This document shows, piece by piece, positions 50,810 to 62,886 of a stretch of DNA of 64,000 nucleotides. Under the pieces are notes generated by a model, which had not been told where the DNA came from, searched no databases, and saw only the letters and a program-made list of their open reading frames with translations. Position 1 is the first letter of the stretch, and each line of letters begins with the position of its first letter. This stretch comes from Agapanthus africanus (Eukaryota > Streptophyta > Magnoliopsida > Asparagales > Amaryllidaceae): contig JASDDO010000001.1 in the NCBI GenBank assembly GCA_030015575.1, positions 321,441,595 through 321,505,594 of the forward strand, read 5' to 3'. The translations under genes were made by a program, and so were the position numbers.

Positions 50810-52298
50810 GGTTTTAGGAAGAAGAAGAGAGTAAAGGAGGAAAGAGAAAGAAAAGTGTAGAATGAGAAAACCTTATGAAGAATGGCTTGAATAGTTATAA
50901 CAAATGAATAAATAAAATCAAGTAGCCATGCTTCAACCATGCTTCAAAACACCTCATCCCTCCACCTCATTATCTATTTAAATAAATAGATATAAAACAA
51001 ATGAGGTGTCTCCTTCTAGAAGCATTCTAGTGAAATTGCTAGAATACGCCCACCGTATATACATACCTGTATTCATACTACAAAAAATATGAATACCAAG
51101 AGATAAAATAATCCAATAGTAGGATACCAGAATGCGACTTAATCCAAAGCCTGCTAGTATTATCCGTTCGAACAAAATACGTGTAGCCAGTACACGTATA
51201 TGATCGAAACCCTGCACGTAAAACCATACGGCCTCTACATCGTTTCTCCTAAACCAGGGAAATCCTTTGTGTAAGAATCTAAAGACTCGACAGTACACTG
51301 CCAGTGGGTTTATCCATAAGCACGTCATCGGCACTAGCTGTATGTAATGACTACCTAGGTACCTGTCAAAAAGAAGGACGACGAACAAACTCATCCGAAC
51401 TCCTACTATGCCTATCCGTGACAATCTCCGTACAGTCCGTTCTATTTGTCTGAGAATATCGCATGCCGGGTCTAGAGTGTGGAAACGTCAGACCCCTAAT
51501 AACCTGACAAGTCATGCCGATGTGGCTCAAGACCATCCGAGAATCTACTGATCTACATATCAGTGATTCTCAATCCGTCCTGGCCAGGGGCTTATGGTGT
51601 TGGTCAACCAAACACAGCGCGACATCAACTCCCTATACCGAGAGAGACGAATCCCCAACAATAGCTCACTGCCTCCATATGGCTCAAGACTGTACCCAAC
51701 TAAAACCTATTTGCATGACTCGGTAGAACCGTGGTAGGGTAGTAATCAAAGCACGGTAGGAACTCACATAAGACAAATGACGACCTCAGGTCGACAGACT
51801 ATCTGCACTCATATCGCCAGAGAACTGCTATCTAACGATTGGTATAATACCATCTAGCCAGTTCGCGGCAAGTCCATCCACTGTACTCACCCCCAGTGAG
51901 CACCTGTATACGATCTTAGATGCCAAACACCAATGGCCGCGGGACTAACCATCGTCCCTCGTCGGGGTCTCGAAACGTATACACCAGTCTACTCCAGAGT
52001 ATCGAGGCCATGTCTCAATACTCTCATAACTAGGGACATTTAAGGATGTGCTTATCGACTACCCATCTCCCATAAGTATGATTGTCAACACAACGTTGGT
52101 AGTCAAGCAATGATCCTACGGGCTTTATCAACATGTATTAATGATACGTAATAACAAGTAAAAACATATGCACATGTTAAGATAAAGACAAACCAAATAG
52201 CATACTATCATATCGAGTAAGATTGTCCTATACATACATATGTCCAAGCATCCACTTGTATACATATACAATAATGGCCTCTAGGGTATACATATCCA
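50810..52298 (-). mobile_element. G: Copia LTR, right part, split by insertion of F
   Basis: Minus-oriented LTR colinear with LTR C from its Met-rich middle (gaagaagaag) to the end. The end is not exact: ccaatagaca lies at 52296-52305, and either ...tatcca or ...agaca could be the terminus. Followed by plus-strand Copia sequence (H). Hairpins at 50963-51008 and 51069-51096. No gene. Confidence 0.72.
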
Positions 52299-52655
52299 AT
52301 AGACAGTGGTCCAAGCGGATACTGAGGTGGGCATGGTGCAGGAAACTGATTAAATTCAGTGGAAGATACAGTGTAAGAAGTTTGTTGGATTTGCAGTTCA
52401 TTTATGAACTTGGTCCCATCAGATATCCAGAAAAGTTCTAAGACAGGTATCGCTCATTTTAGAGATAGTCGTTCTCCGTGAAGTTGAGATATAGAAAGAT
52501 TAAGATAGAAACATTAGAACGGATCCACTCATTGAGGCTATTTATCGAACACGAATTTCTCGCAAACATGCTTTGCGAAACTGATTAGTAGAGAAGTTGG
52601 GTGTTTGGTATCACACATGCCGATTATGCGACACAGCAATAATTACCCTTAAGTG
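52299..52655 (+). pseudogene. H: end of Copia pol, decayed
   Basis: Plus-strand remnant before a polypurine tract. Near 52512-52580 a frame reads RTDPLIEAI and then RKHAL, which fits the end of Copia RNase H (the DPLTKA region). The preceding 200 bp is too decayed to read with confidence. G interrupts it at the left. Confidence 0.6.
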
Positions 52656-52667
52656 CAAGTGGGAGAT
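52656..52667 (+). other. Polypurine tract of H
   Basis: caagtgggagat immediately before tgttggatatag, the LTR start seen also in K. Confidence 0.82.
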
Positions 52668-53120
52668 TGTTGGATATAGTGCCCTCAAGGCAATTAATGT
52701 AATCGCGGGCAGGCGATTATGATGATTGAGGGAGGACCTATACGGATAGAATAGTCTTACTTAAGATGATAGTATGCTATCTGGTTCATCTCTATCATCA
52801 TGTACATGTATTATGTGGTATTATGGATCACTGTTACATGTTGATAGAGCCCTTAGGATTCCTGTTTGACTACCAGGGTTATTTTGGCGATCATTCCTGT
52901 GAGAACTGGGTTGTCTATAAGCAAATCCTTAAATGACCATAATCGTGGGAATAACGAGACTGGCATCGATATTCCAGAGTAGACTAGTGTATACGTTTCT
53001 TGACCACAATGAGGGGCGATGACCGGTCTCACAGCCATTTGTGTTAATTAGTCACTAAAGATAGTATACAGGTTCTCATTAGGTTATGAGTTACACTGGA
53101 CGGACTCACTAGGAACATGC
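52668..53120 (+). repeat. H: first 453 bp of its 3' LTR, cut by Copia D
   Basis: Starts tgttggatatagtgccctca, colinear with K, and stops at gaacatgc where K continues with tagttggt. The rest should lie to the right of D, I and J, outside the window. Confidence 0.85.
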
Positions 53121-55268
53121 TGCTGGGTACGCTTAGCACCCTCGCTAGGTTTCGGCAAGCATCATGTATGTAATTTAAAAAATCTAGAGTGCTGAGCAAC
53201 CCGGACCAAGGATCTAACTAGAGAATTAGGGTTTTATAAAGAATGTAAACAAACCTTACACTAAGTGAACAAGGAATACAACCTTTGTAGACCGTTCCTT
53301 CACTTCTAAAGCTCCGTATAGTAGTCCCTTAGCTCCAAGTAGTGGTCCCCGAACTCTTCTTAGGCTCCACTAGGCGAAAGGAACGAGCTTGTTTAAGGAT
53401 CTTCGAGACCGAAGATGATCTACGTCGAAGAATATCTAACTCAAGTTATCTCTTCACTAATTAAGGAATTAGTGAAGTAAACAACCTATACTAAATGGCT
53501 AGTTTGGTATAAATTGATGAAGTAGGTATTTTTCTCACTTTAGAATTAATTTTCTCTCTTTCTTTCTTCGCCTCACTCAAAGCTAGAAAGCAAAGAAGAA
53601 GATGAAGAAGATGAACAAGTGATCAACCATGGGTGAATAAAATATCATACTTAACCACGGCTAAAGATAATGATTGGGTTAATAAATATCTAGAATAAAA
53701 CAAAATTATTGGACTTAAGTCAAGACTTCTACATGCTACCACAAGCATCTTAAGCCATGCTAATTTCTACTTAATTTTGATTTTTCCCTTAATAATTAAT
53801 CAACCAAATTATCTTTAGTTTGGTATGAGTCTCATACACCCAAGTCCAATGTATCATCTAGCATGACACAAAAATAAATACATTAATATATATCACATAT
53901 ATATCATTATGTATTAGTAGAAAAGAAATTCTTAAGTGAGCTAATATTAGTTAATATATATTAATATATCAAATATATAATTATATATTAAATCAACACT
54001 TGATTTAATAATCCGGCTATATCATATATAACTGACTAATATCATTTATATCAACTTATCGAATCAACACTTGATTCAATAACCCGGTTATATCTCATAT
54101 AACCGACTGATATCATATATCGCGAGATTAGAATACGGTATCACATACACGTATTAATCTCGGTCCCGCACATATCACATATGTGCCCTACTTCGTTTCG
54201 CTTGAGCCAGGAAATCTCTGTGTAGGACTCTGAAGACTCGTCAATATGCCAGCAGTAAGTAATGATCATATTAGTCACCGACAAACCGTCAGCGGTACTA
54301 GCTGGACGTAACGGCAACCCAGGTATTGAGCGATCAGAAGATCAACAAGCAAGCTTGTCCAAACTCCCGTGAATCCAGTAAGTAACACTACCGTACAGTC
54401 CGGTCTCTTCGGCTGATATATCGCATATCAAGTCTGGGAGTGGTAAACGTCAGACCCCAATAACTTGATAAGTCATAACGATGTGAGGCTCGTAACGGGT
54501 CGAGAAACTACTGATAACACTTATCAGTAAATCCCATCATCAGCCCTGGCTAGGGACTTCCTGTTATAGCCAATCGAGCATAGCACAACATTAACCCCTA
54601 ATATCAAGAGAGACGAAACCCCTCCTATCTATCATTGCCTCCATGTGACTCGGTATTGTACCCAAAATCCACCTGTTTGCACGCTCTCTTGAGCATGGTA
54701 GGGAGGAAATAAAAGCACAATAGGAATCACACAAGACTCTATGACGATCTCGGGTCTGCAGACTAAGCTGTACCAGTGTCACCAGAGAACTGCTATCTGA
54801 CGATAGGTATAATACCATCTAGGAGTTCTCGGGGGGTCATGTTCGGTGTACCCATTCTCCAATGAGTACCTGTGTACAATCTTTGATGTCAAACACCAAT
54901 GGATGTGGGATCATCCATCGCCCCATACAGGGTCAAGAAACGTACACACTAGTTTACTCTGGAATATCGATGCCCTGTCTCGATACTCCCATGACTATGA
55001 ACAATTAAAGGATGAACTTGTGGACTACCCTGGCCCCACTAGTATGATCTGCATCATAGTCCTGGTAGTCAAGTACACATCCTAAGGGCTTTATCAACAT
55101 GTAACGGAGAGACAGTATAATGATACAAGTGTACATGTTAAGATAAAGAGCAACCAGCTAGCATACTATCATGTCGAGCAAGAAAGTCCTCTCTATAAAT
55201 GTCTAAGCATCCACTATAATATACAATCATGTACAATAATTACCTCTTGGGCATACATATAACTAACA
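53121..55268 (-). repeat. 3' LTR of D (2148 bp)
   Basis: Starts tgctgggtac, ends aactaaca. Similar to LTRs A and B. Tandem units with caacacttgat at about 53995-54120; hairpin actgataa/ttatcagt at 54510-54528. No gene. Confidence 0.86.
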
Positions 55269-55283
55269 ATCTCCCACTTGCAC
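55269..55283 (-). other. Polypurine tract of D
   Basis: The minus strand reads GTGCAAGTGGGAGAT next to the 3' LTR. Confidence 0.82.
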
Positions 55284-55299
55284 TAAGACCAATTATTGT

Positions 55300-55848
55300 A
55301 GTATCTCATACCCAACATCCCGAAAAGTCTCTCAAATGGCCTTTGTGAGTGGATCCACCATGTTATTCTTCGTGTCAACTCTCCTGATCTCGATCTCCCG
55401 GAGATCAACTATCTCCCTGATCAGGTGATACCGCCTAAGAATATGTCTGGATCACTTATGTGACCTGGGTTCCCAGGCCAAAGCCACAGCTCCATTGTTA
55501 TCACAATACACAAGTATTGGATGCTTAATGGTAGGAACCTTACCAAGTTCATCTCATGAACTTATACATCCAGACAGCCTCTTTAGCAGCATCGTTTGTA
55601 GCGATGTATCCAGCCTTCATCGTCGAGTCTGCTACGGTATATAGCTTGGAACTCTTCCAACATACCGTCCCTCCACTAAGGGTAAAGACAAAACCCGAGA
55701 CTGTCTTACAGTCGTCCTTATTATTCTGGAAGCTCGAATCGGTAAAGGACTCGACATGGAGTTCACCGTTACTATACACCAAGAACATTTCTTTAGTCCT
55801 TCTCAAGTACTTAAGAATGTTCTTCACAGCTGTCTAGTGTTTCTCCCC
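55300..55848 (-). pseudogene. D RNase H
   Basis: Begins KNILKYLRRTKEMFLVYSNG at about 55827, then TDSSFQNN and WKSSKLYTVADSTMKAGY. It loses frame at about 55549; the C-terminal part is readable only as degraded homology to C. The start is truncated by the RT-RNase H deletion (junction near 55849). Confidence 0.82.
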
Positions 55849-56480
55849 AAGATGTAAGAGGCATCACCCAGATCCTTTATGGAGAAACTTTGTGATAAGA
55901 AGAGCTTGACCGAGTGTCGCATAGGAACATCGTTTCCTATCAAGAATATGTTATCCATGTACAATACGAGAAAGAGAACCTTACTCTCTACAACCTTCTT
56001 GTATATACAAGGTTCATCTACATTTTTTATGAAGTCAAACTCTTTGACTGCCACATCAAAACAGATGTTCCAACTCTGCGATGCCTGCTTTAATCCGTAG
56101 ATTAATGTAAGCAGCTTGCACACCTTTCCGCTGCTCCCACTATCTACGAAGCCCTCTGTCTGTGTCATGTACACACTCTCTTCTAAATCACCATTTAGAA
56201 AAGCGGTCTTGACATCCAACTACCAGATTTCGTAGTCATGGTATGCAGTGATAGCAAGTAGGATCCGGATAGACTTAAGTATAGCCACTGGAGAAAAGGT
56301 TTCATCATAATCCACACCTGGTCGTTGACGAAAACCTTTTGCTATAATTCTAGCTTTGAAAGTCTCAACTTTTCCATCTACACCAATGATCTTCTAAAGA
56401 TCTACTTACTCTCGATGGATTTTACCCCTTCAGGTGCAACATCCAAAGTCCATACATTGTTGGTGTACATGGATTCCATC
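55849..56480 (-). pseudogene. D reverse transcriptase, deleted and mutated
   Basis: The palm region (DVKTAFLNGDLEE, GLKQASQSWN) is recognisable at 56217-55860, but a TAG stands where C has the W-Q-M codons. The catalytic box reads YMDN instead of YVDD, so the second Asp is lost. Sequence from the YVDD-following segment to RNase H (292 bp in C, 41451-41742) is missing. The N-terminal RT (56480-56220) is out of frame. Confidence 0.83.
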
Positions 56481-57264
56481 TCAGATCGCATTGCATCAAG
56501 CCATTTTCACAGAGTCCCCACTTCTGATGGCCTGCTCGAAACTAGTTGGGTCATCATCTTCCATGATTCAATCCTCGCTCCTACCATCTATGGGAAAACC
56601 GTAGTATCTCTCAGGCAGATGAAGAAGCCTACAAGATCAGCGGAGTGGCTGATATTCGTCGGGGACTATTGAATCCTCCGGCTCTACCAAATCATCAGCT
56701 GTAGTTTGTGTAGCTGGAACTTCTTCCAGTTCTACCTCATGACAACTAATTTCTTTCATAAGAAATTCCTTTTCTAAAAAGGTGGCATTCCGAGAAACAA
56801 AACACCTTTTGTTCCTCAGTGTGGTAAAAGATATACCCTTGCGAATGCTTGGGATATCTTACAAACTTGCACAGAACTGACCTTGCCTCAAGTTTGTCCG
56901 GATTTTTCTTTTTAACATAGGTCGGACAACCTTATATCTTAACTCGTTTAAGAGATGGTCTCTTCTCATTCCATATCACATATGGAGTAGTAGGTACTGA
57001 TTTGGTTGAAACTCTATTCAATAGGTATGCAGCTGTCCCAAGCGCATATTCCCAAAAGGAAATAGGCAACTCAACAATACTCATCATAGAGCACACCATA
57101 TCTAATAGGGTGTGACTTCTCCGCTCCGATACACCGTTGTGCTATGGTGTATACGGAGGAGTAAGCTGAGAGAGAATCTCATTCTCTTTTAAATAATCCA
57201 GAAACTCCATGCTCAAGTACTCTCCTCCACGATCAGATCGAAGGATTTTAATTCTTTTACCCAT
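56481..57264 (-). pseudogene. D integrase C-terminal part and linker, decayed
   Basis: Homologous to C 42360-43150 at the nucleotide level (for example caccgttgtgct at about 57130) with many frame changes. No domain can be read through. Confidence 0.65.
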
Positions 57265-57852
57265 TTAGTTCTCTACTTCGCACTTATATTCCTTGAATTT
57301 CTCAAAAGCTTCAGACTTATGTTTCAACAGGAACACATGTCCAAATCTTAAGAGATCATCGGTGAATGTAATGAAGTATGAAGAACCATTCCTGGCATGT
57401 GTAGACATAGGATCGCATACATCACTATGTATCAGTCCTAAGAGTTCAGTAGCTCTTTCTCCGTGTCCAGTAAACGGAGTTTTAGTCATTTTGCCTTTGA
57501 GATATGACTGGCAAGTTTCATAAGATGTAAATTCGAACGGGTTCAAATATCCATCCTTATGTAACTTAGCTAGTCGTGTCGCATTGATATGACCTAGTCT
57601 ACAATGACACAAGAAGAATTTGTTTATTTCTGAACTTTTCCTCTTGTGTGTGTTCTGTACGTTAAGAACCGTATTTTGATTCAGAACGTATAAACCGTTA
57701 TATGACGCACCAAACCCAATCAACACTTGATTTAAGAAAATGTTCATAACATTTTTCTCTACTACAAAGTTATATCCTTCTTTATCTAATAAAGAATTTG
57801 ATATTAAATTGCACATCATAGATGGTACGTAATACCAGTCGTTCAAGATCAA
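57265..57852 (-). pseudogene. int: D pre-integrase and integrase N-terminal part
   Basis: 195 residues: the pre-integrase zinc region (HCRLGHINATRLAKLHKDGY...ETCQSY, where the last Cys is lost) and the first catalytic Asp region (LGLIHSDVC). The frame ends with TAG near 57265 before the second catalytic Asp. Confidence 0.83.
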
Positions 57853-57879
57853 TGTATTCCCATTTGGTAATACAAGGTG

Positions 57880-58062
57880 CTATTCACCAACTGTTTTGGC
57901 TGCAACATTTGCATCATTCCCTACTTTTAGAGAATGATCACCTTTTCTCAGTTCTTTACCTCTCTTAAGCCCCTGTAATATATTACATATGTGGGATCCT
58001 GATCTGGTATCTAATACCAAGGACGTAAAGTGTATTGAGAAACAGTTCTTGGTAACGAACAC
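57880..58062 (-). pseudogene. D aspartic protease remnant
   Basis: Contains LVLDTRSGSHICN, where the active-site Gly has become Arg, so it is probably inactive. Preceded within about 20 codons by leader sequence, with no gag between. Confidence 0.8.
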
Positions 58063-58134
58063 ACCCGAAGAAGATGCATCAACATGCTCATTCCTCGTTC
58101 AGGTTGTGTGGGAATCCGGATATTCCACTATTTC

Positions 58135-58248
58135 CTATCCAGACTTATAACAATTATAAGGTAGAGCGGAACCAACGTTCCCCAGCTCAGTATAACAAGC
58201 GGGTTCGGTCAATACATCCATATTATTATCTTGATTAAGGCGTGTCAT
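58135..58248 (-). CDS. 37-codon small ORF at the gag position of Copia D
   Basis: ATG at 58248, TAG at 58135-58137. Begins M-T-RLNQDNNMDVL and ends YNCYKSG. Same ORF as in A (8104) and B (16454), without indels in the shared part. Start codon context matches the gag start of C. Function unknown; constraint on the protein is not shown. Confidence 0.45.
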   Translation of the reverse strand: MTRLNQDNNMDVLTEPACYTELGNVGSALPYNCYKSG

Positions 58249-59472
58249 GGTCGCTACCAGGAGAGAGAGAGAGAAGAAAACACTGCGTGCGCTCTTGCAA
58301 GAGTAGATTGGTTATTATTTTATCTAATCAGGATGGTGCCCACTATTTTTATCAAATCTTCCTTCAAACCCTAAAAGGTAAGACTACCCGGGATTAATTA
58401 CACCCTATAAGTTCGCTAACCGGTCAGCCAGGTCAGTGTCAGTACTTTGAGGGAGGTTCCCCGTGCTTTCGCACGGACCTAATTAAAATAAACCTCATTT
58501 TCCCAGAGGCATAACCCCATTGACACCTTTCTAGACACCTACTGGATTAGCTAATTGTAAAGTGCAAAACTCTCCCAGGAGTAACTCTTACTCGCAGTGG
58601 GCATCGGGATCCAACTATCTCATAGAAGGTATGCAACCTCATTGTAAATTTCAACACTTGAAATTCACGATAATTTTTTGCCCCTAACGGCCTATGACCA
58701 TGACAAAGGCCAACAAACCATAGGGCGCTAGTCAAGTTCAACCCATCATTTCCTGATTGAATTAAACCCATCCGTACAACCCTTGACAAAGGCCAACAAA
58801 ATCGTACGACTACCCTAATCCCATCGCATCATATGGTTGCAAATAAGCACTAATCAGCTACCGCACACTACGCCTTGACAAAGGCCAACAAACGCAGCAC
58901 GAATACTAAATAGTATTTATCTGAAATGACGGAGGGCTACGACAGGTTTTTAAGAAAACCTTTTGTATAATGAACTTGATATCGTTGTAGAATCGGGTGA
59001 TTTGAAAAGGAGTGGTTTAAGCTTCGCCTTTAAAATCGAGTTTTTTCAAAATAAACCGAGTGGGTGTAGCATCTGCTAGCTTGCGCTAAAGTGGTCACTC
59101 CCAATGAAGGGATCTATGCTCTTTCCTCATCGAATGAGGTGCTGAATATTCATCAAGGAATACCACTATGCAAAGCAAGAACTAGAGCTACCTTTTTGAA
59201 AAATTTGATTCCATAGCATCTTTAGGTTTCTTTCCTTTTCATCAATCTCATTAATGAAGTCCCATCATTTATGCTTCGTAAGCATCACAGATAATGAAAC
59301 GAAAATACAACGTACGCTTATGCCATCCGCATTCGTCACGGTGTCCCGTCATGCATCGTTAAGTTAGTTAACTAACGGCAGAGCGGGGGCAGGACTAGCG
59401 CGGATGCAAAATTAGGAAACGTTTATTATATATCATATATAATATTAAGCATTAGTCTCACGCAGTTATTAA
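58249..59472 (-). other. Leader of D (part)
   Basis: Contains three 20-nt repeats with a D-specific core (58698, 58781, 58873), one copy of the duplicated module (about 59082) and the conserved ggggcccc/GTTAGTTAACTAAC segment (59311-59406). No gene. Confidence 0.75.
58698..58892 (-). repeat. Three leader repeats of D
   Basis: ccttgacaaaggccaacaaa at 58781-58800 and 58873-58892, with one change (cca for cct) at 58698-58717. Confidence 0.85.
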
Positions 59473-60734
59473 AAGTCGACCTTAACACTGTTAAGGGGTT
59501 CAAGAGGCATCAATCATGCCAAATTTTAATTTTTCTAGGTGCTAAGCTAGACTAACAAGATCACTACTAGAATTTTAGGGTTTTCCTTTGTGATGTGATA
59601 AAACATAAGAGAAAGTTTAAGAGCATACAACCTTTGTAGTTCTTGTCCTTTTCTTCAAAAGCTCCGGAATGAAGTCCACGCGACTTTTCAAGGATCCTAT
59701 CTAAGTTGAATGAACCTCCTTCATGATCTTTGCGCCAAAGACGATCCACACGAAGTTCACACGCACAAGCTTTTCACTACACTAAACACTTTTAGTGTAG
59801 CAAACACACCACACCAAATTGTTAGTTTGGTGTGGGATGATGAAGTAGGGGATGAGTAAAACTCACTAAGGACTCACAAGCTCAATGATTCACATCTCAT
59901 GTGAGGGTTTTGAGCTTGGAGGTGAGGTGAAGAAAATTGTAGAGAGAAAGAGAAGAAAAGAGCTCTTGAAAAATGGTTAAGGCATAAACAATAAAGCAAG
60001 TGTAGAATCAATAAAATGATCATCTCTCTCCTCACTCATTCAAGCATGGAATAAAAATGCAATTAAAATTTCTACCATGCTTGAATAGTGAGTCAAGAGC
60101 AATATAAAAACATATAAACCCATGCCTTGAACCGTACCACAAATATCTCCCCAATTTACACCTCGTTTTTCTATTTTCTAAAAATAGAAAAACAAGTCAT
60201 GCTTCATATAATATATATATATATATATCAAATATACATTAATATATATATATATAAAGCAATTAGTGAGCTAATGATATTAGTTAAGATATAATTATAT
60301 CACATATAATATATATCACATTATTAAATCAACACTTGATCTAATAAACTGGTTATATCATATATAACCGACTAATATCATTAATCTGAATGTCACATTA
60401 TCAAACCAACACTTGATTCGATAATCCGGTTATATCACATATAACCTGACTGATAGCAGATAACCGCCAGATTACAATACGGTATCACATACTCGTATTT
60501 AATCAGGCCCACACACATATCACATATGTGTCCTACTTCGTTTCGCTTGAACCAGTAAACTTCTGTGTGGAACTCTAAAGACTAGTCAATACGCCAGCAG
60601 TAGGTGATGATCACATCAGTCACCTACAAGCCATCAGCGGTACTAGCTGGACGTAATGGCTACCCGGGTATTGAGCGATATGAAGATGAACAAGCAAGCT
60701 CGTCCATACTCTCCATGAAGCCTATCAGTAACAC
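59473..60734 (-). mobile_element. I: Copia LTR, left part, cut by Copia J
   Basis: Colinear with LTRs A and D (gaggcatcaatcatgcc near the start) and then with E. The left boundary is uncertain by about 15 bp because no clear TG start is visible. Interrupted at 60734 by J; aacac (60730-60734) is the likely target copy. Contains a hairpin at 60165-60193. No gene. Confidence 0.75.
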
Positions 60735-62872
60735 TGTTAATGTAGAGGCCATTACTGTATCATACTAGTATGTATATTACTTGATGGAAGCTTGGGATAT
60801 TCACAGTTGTATAGAAAATCTTGCTCGAAATAGTAGTATGCTACTTGGTTTGTCTCTGCTTTAATGTGTACATGTGTTTCTTTATTATATCACCTATACG
60901 CATTAGTAGAGCCCTTAGGATCTTTGCTTGATTACCGGCGTTGTGATGGCGATCACACTCGTGGGGGCTGGGTAATCCACAAGCACATCCTTTTACACGT
61001 CCCTAGTTATGGGATTATCGAGACAGGGCATCGATACTCCGAAGTAGACTAGCGTATGCGCTTCTCATCCCAGCACGGGAGACGGTCTGTCCCGCAGCCG
61101 TCAGTATGTCATACTTGAGATAGTATGCGGGTGCTCGTTAGGTTACGAGTACACTAGACAGGACTCGTCGGGAACTGATGGTTGGTATTATACCTATCGT
61201 CAGTTATCAGCTCCCAGGTGACATGAGTACAGCTTAGTCCGCTGACTTGACACTGTCACTTCGCCTCGAGTGTGTTCCCACTGTTCTTTGATTACTACCC
61301 TACCACGGCTCTACTGAGTCATGCAAACAGGTAGTAGTTGGGTGCAGTCCCGAAGCACTTGGAGGCAGTGACGGTTAGACAGGATTCGTCTCTCCCGGTA
61401 TTGGGGGTTGACATCGCGCTGTGTCTAGGAGAGCCATTACACGAGTAGTCCCTGGCCAGGGCAAGCGAGATATACTGGTAGGTTTCCAGTGTTATCTCAG
61501 GGTGTTCTGGGCTTCACTCCGACATGACTTGTACCGCTATTAGGGGACTGACGTTTATCGCCCCCTAGGCCCGCCATGCGATGTATCAGACGAACAGACC
61601 GGACTGTACGGAGATTGTCACATACAGGCTCAGTAGGAGTTCGGATGGGTTCACCTCATCGGCCTTCTTATCGACATCTACCTGGGGACCGTTACGTACA
61701 GCTAGTGCCGCTTGCGGTCTGTGGTTAAACCCACTGCCAGCGTAGTGTCGAGTCTTTAGAGTCCCACACAGAGAGTTTCCCTGCAGTGAGAGAAACGTGT
61801 AGAGCTCGTATGGTTTTACGGCAGAGCTGCGATCACTTATGTACACTTGTGTGCGTGCGGTGTTCGGGCAGGCAATACTAGTGGGCTTTGGTTTAAGCCG
61901 GATCCTAGTATTGCACGGATGGTTTTGTTTTGTCTTCTGCGCATCTGCATTCTACAGAATGCGGATGCAGGTGTGTATGCACAGTTTTCCGGAGCGATGA
62001 AGGAGGAGGTGCCTCATCAGGGTTTTGGCAGTTGGTTCGGCCAAAACCGTTATGTGGCAGGCTCATTAGGGTTTTGACAGTTCGTTTGGTCAAAACCATT
62101 ATGAGCCGTGGACATCACTTACTAATCCTTTTAGTGATAATTTTATGATGGCTAATTGCATTGACCATTTGACCCCATTGACGTCTCTTGACTTTGTTGA
62201 CCGGTTGACCATGTTGACCATTGACTTTCAAGGGAGATCTACACTGTTCTTTTCTTTTTCTTTTTCTATTTTGATTATGATAATGGTCATTTCAATGTAG
62301 CCATCAAACTTTAACTTGATGGGATTAGTAATGATATTGTTTTTGCATTATTAAACCATGGTTCATTTTCTTATGCTCACAATTTCTTTCTCATTCTCTC
62401 TCTTGCCTTTTCAAGTGAGAAGAAAAAGAAATGAACCATGGTTGCTAGCTCCTCCTTCTTCTTCCTCCTCTTCATTAATCTTTTGATCTCATGTGTTGAG
62501 AGATAAAGATCCCACAAAGACAAAACCATCCCTTTATCACTTCTACACAACCTAAGGCTTCTAGATTAGCAATCTCTTTGCCCTAGTTACTTCGGCTCGA
62601 GGTGGAGCTCGGTGAACATCTCTCGGGTGGATCGTCTTCGACTCAAGGAGGCCGTCAAGCCTCGGAGCAAGCAAGGAGAAGAACAACAAGAAGAGAAGGA
62701 GTTCAAGTTGAGGTATAACCCCTAACCGAGTAGATAAATCTCTAGTTAGGATGCTAGTGTGTTGTTTAGCAAAGATCCGGCTTTTCGGTCCATGTTACCA
62801 TGCTTAGAAAATTTTTTGTTTTACCATTTCCGCAACCCCGAAAGTACCGGGAGAGGTAACGTGGACCTAACA
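60735..62872 (+). repeat. 5' LTR of J (2138 bp)
   Basis: Carries hairpins at 61474-61490, 61872-61914, 61941-61968, and two tandem ones at 62021-62048 and 62070-62097. The last 400 bp contain a stretch (cgtcttcgactcaaggaggcc) shared in sense with F and inverted in A, B and D. No gene. Confidence 0.88.
62021..62097 (+). other. Two tandem hairpins in LTR J
   Basis: Arms GGTTTTGGC/GCCAAAACC (62021-62048) and GGTTTTGAC/GTCAAAACC (62070-62097), each with a 10-nt loop. Confidence 0.85.
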
Positions 62873-62873
62873 G

Positions 62874-62886
62874 TGGTATCAGAGCC
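62874..62886 (+). other. Primer binding site of J (initiator tRNA-Met)
   Basis: tggtatcagagcc, one base after the LTR end. Confidence 0.88.

Larger units (their letters stand above)
53121..59472 (-). mobile_element. D: Copia element, gag-less, 3' LTR to leader; 5' LTR outside the window
   Basis: 3' LTR, polypurine tract, RNase H, RT, integrase, protease, small ORF and leader, read right to left. No gag or zinc knuckle between protease and leader, as in B. About 290 bp spanning RT-RNase H is deleted relative to C. Leader homology is lost at about 59472, where LTR I is inserted. Left flank catgc (53116-53120) would be the target copy. Confidence 0.83.

Noticed and set aside
54480..54540. Possible hammerhead ribozyme in the Copia LTR (cgagaaac and ctgataa nearby)
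   Set aside because: The CTGANGA core is missing and the ctgataa forms a simple hairpin with ttatcag, so this is not a retrozyme on this evidence.
60180..60260. AT microsatellite as a fragile site or origin
   Set aside because: An ordinary (AT)n stretch within LTR I; nothing else supports a function.
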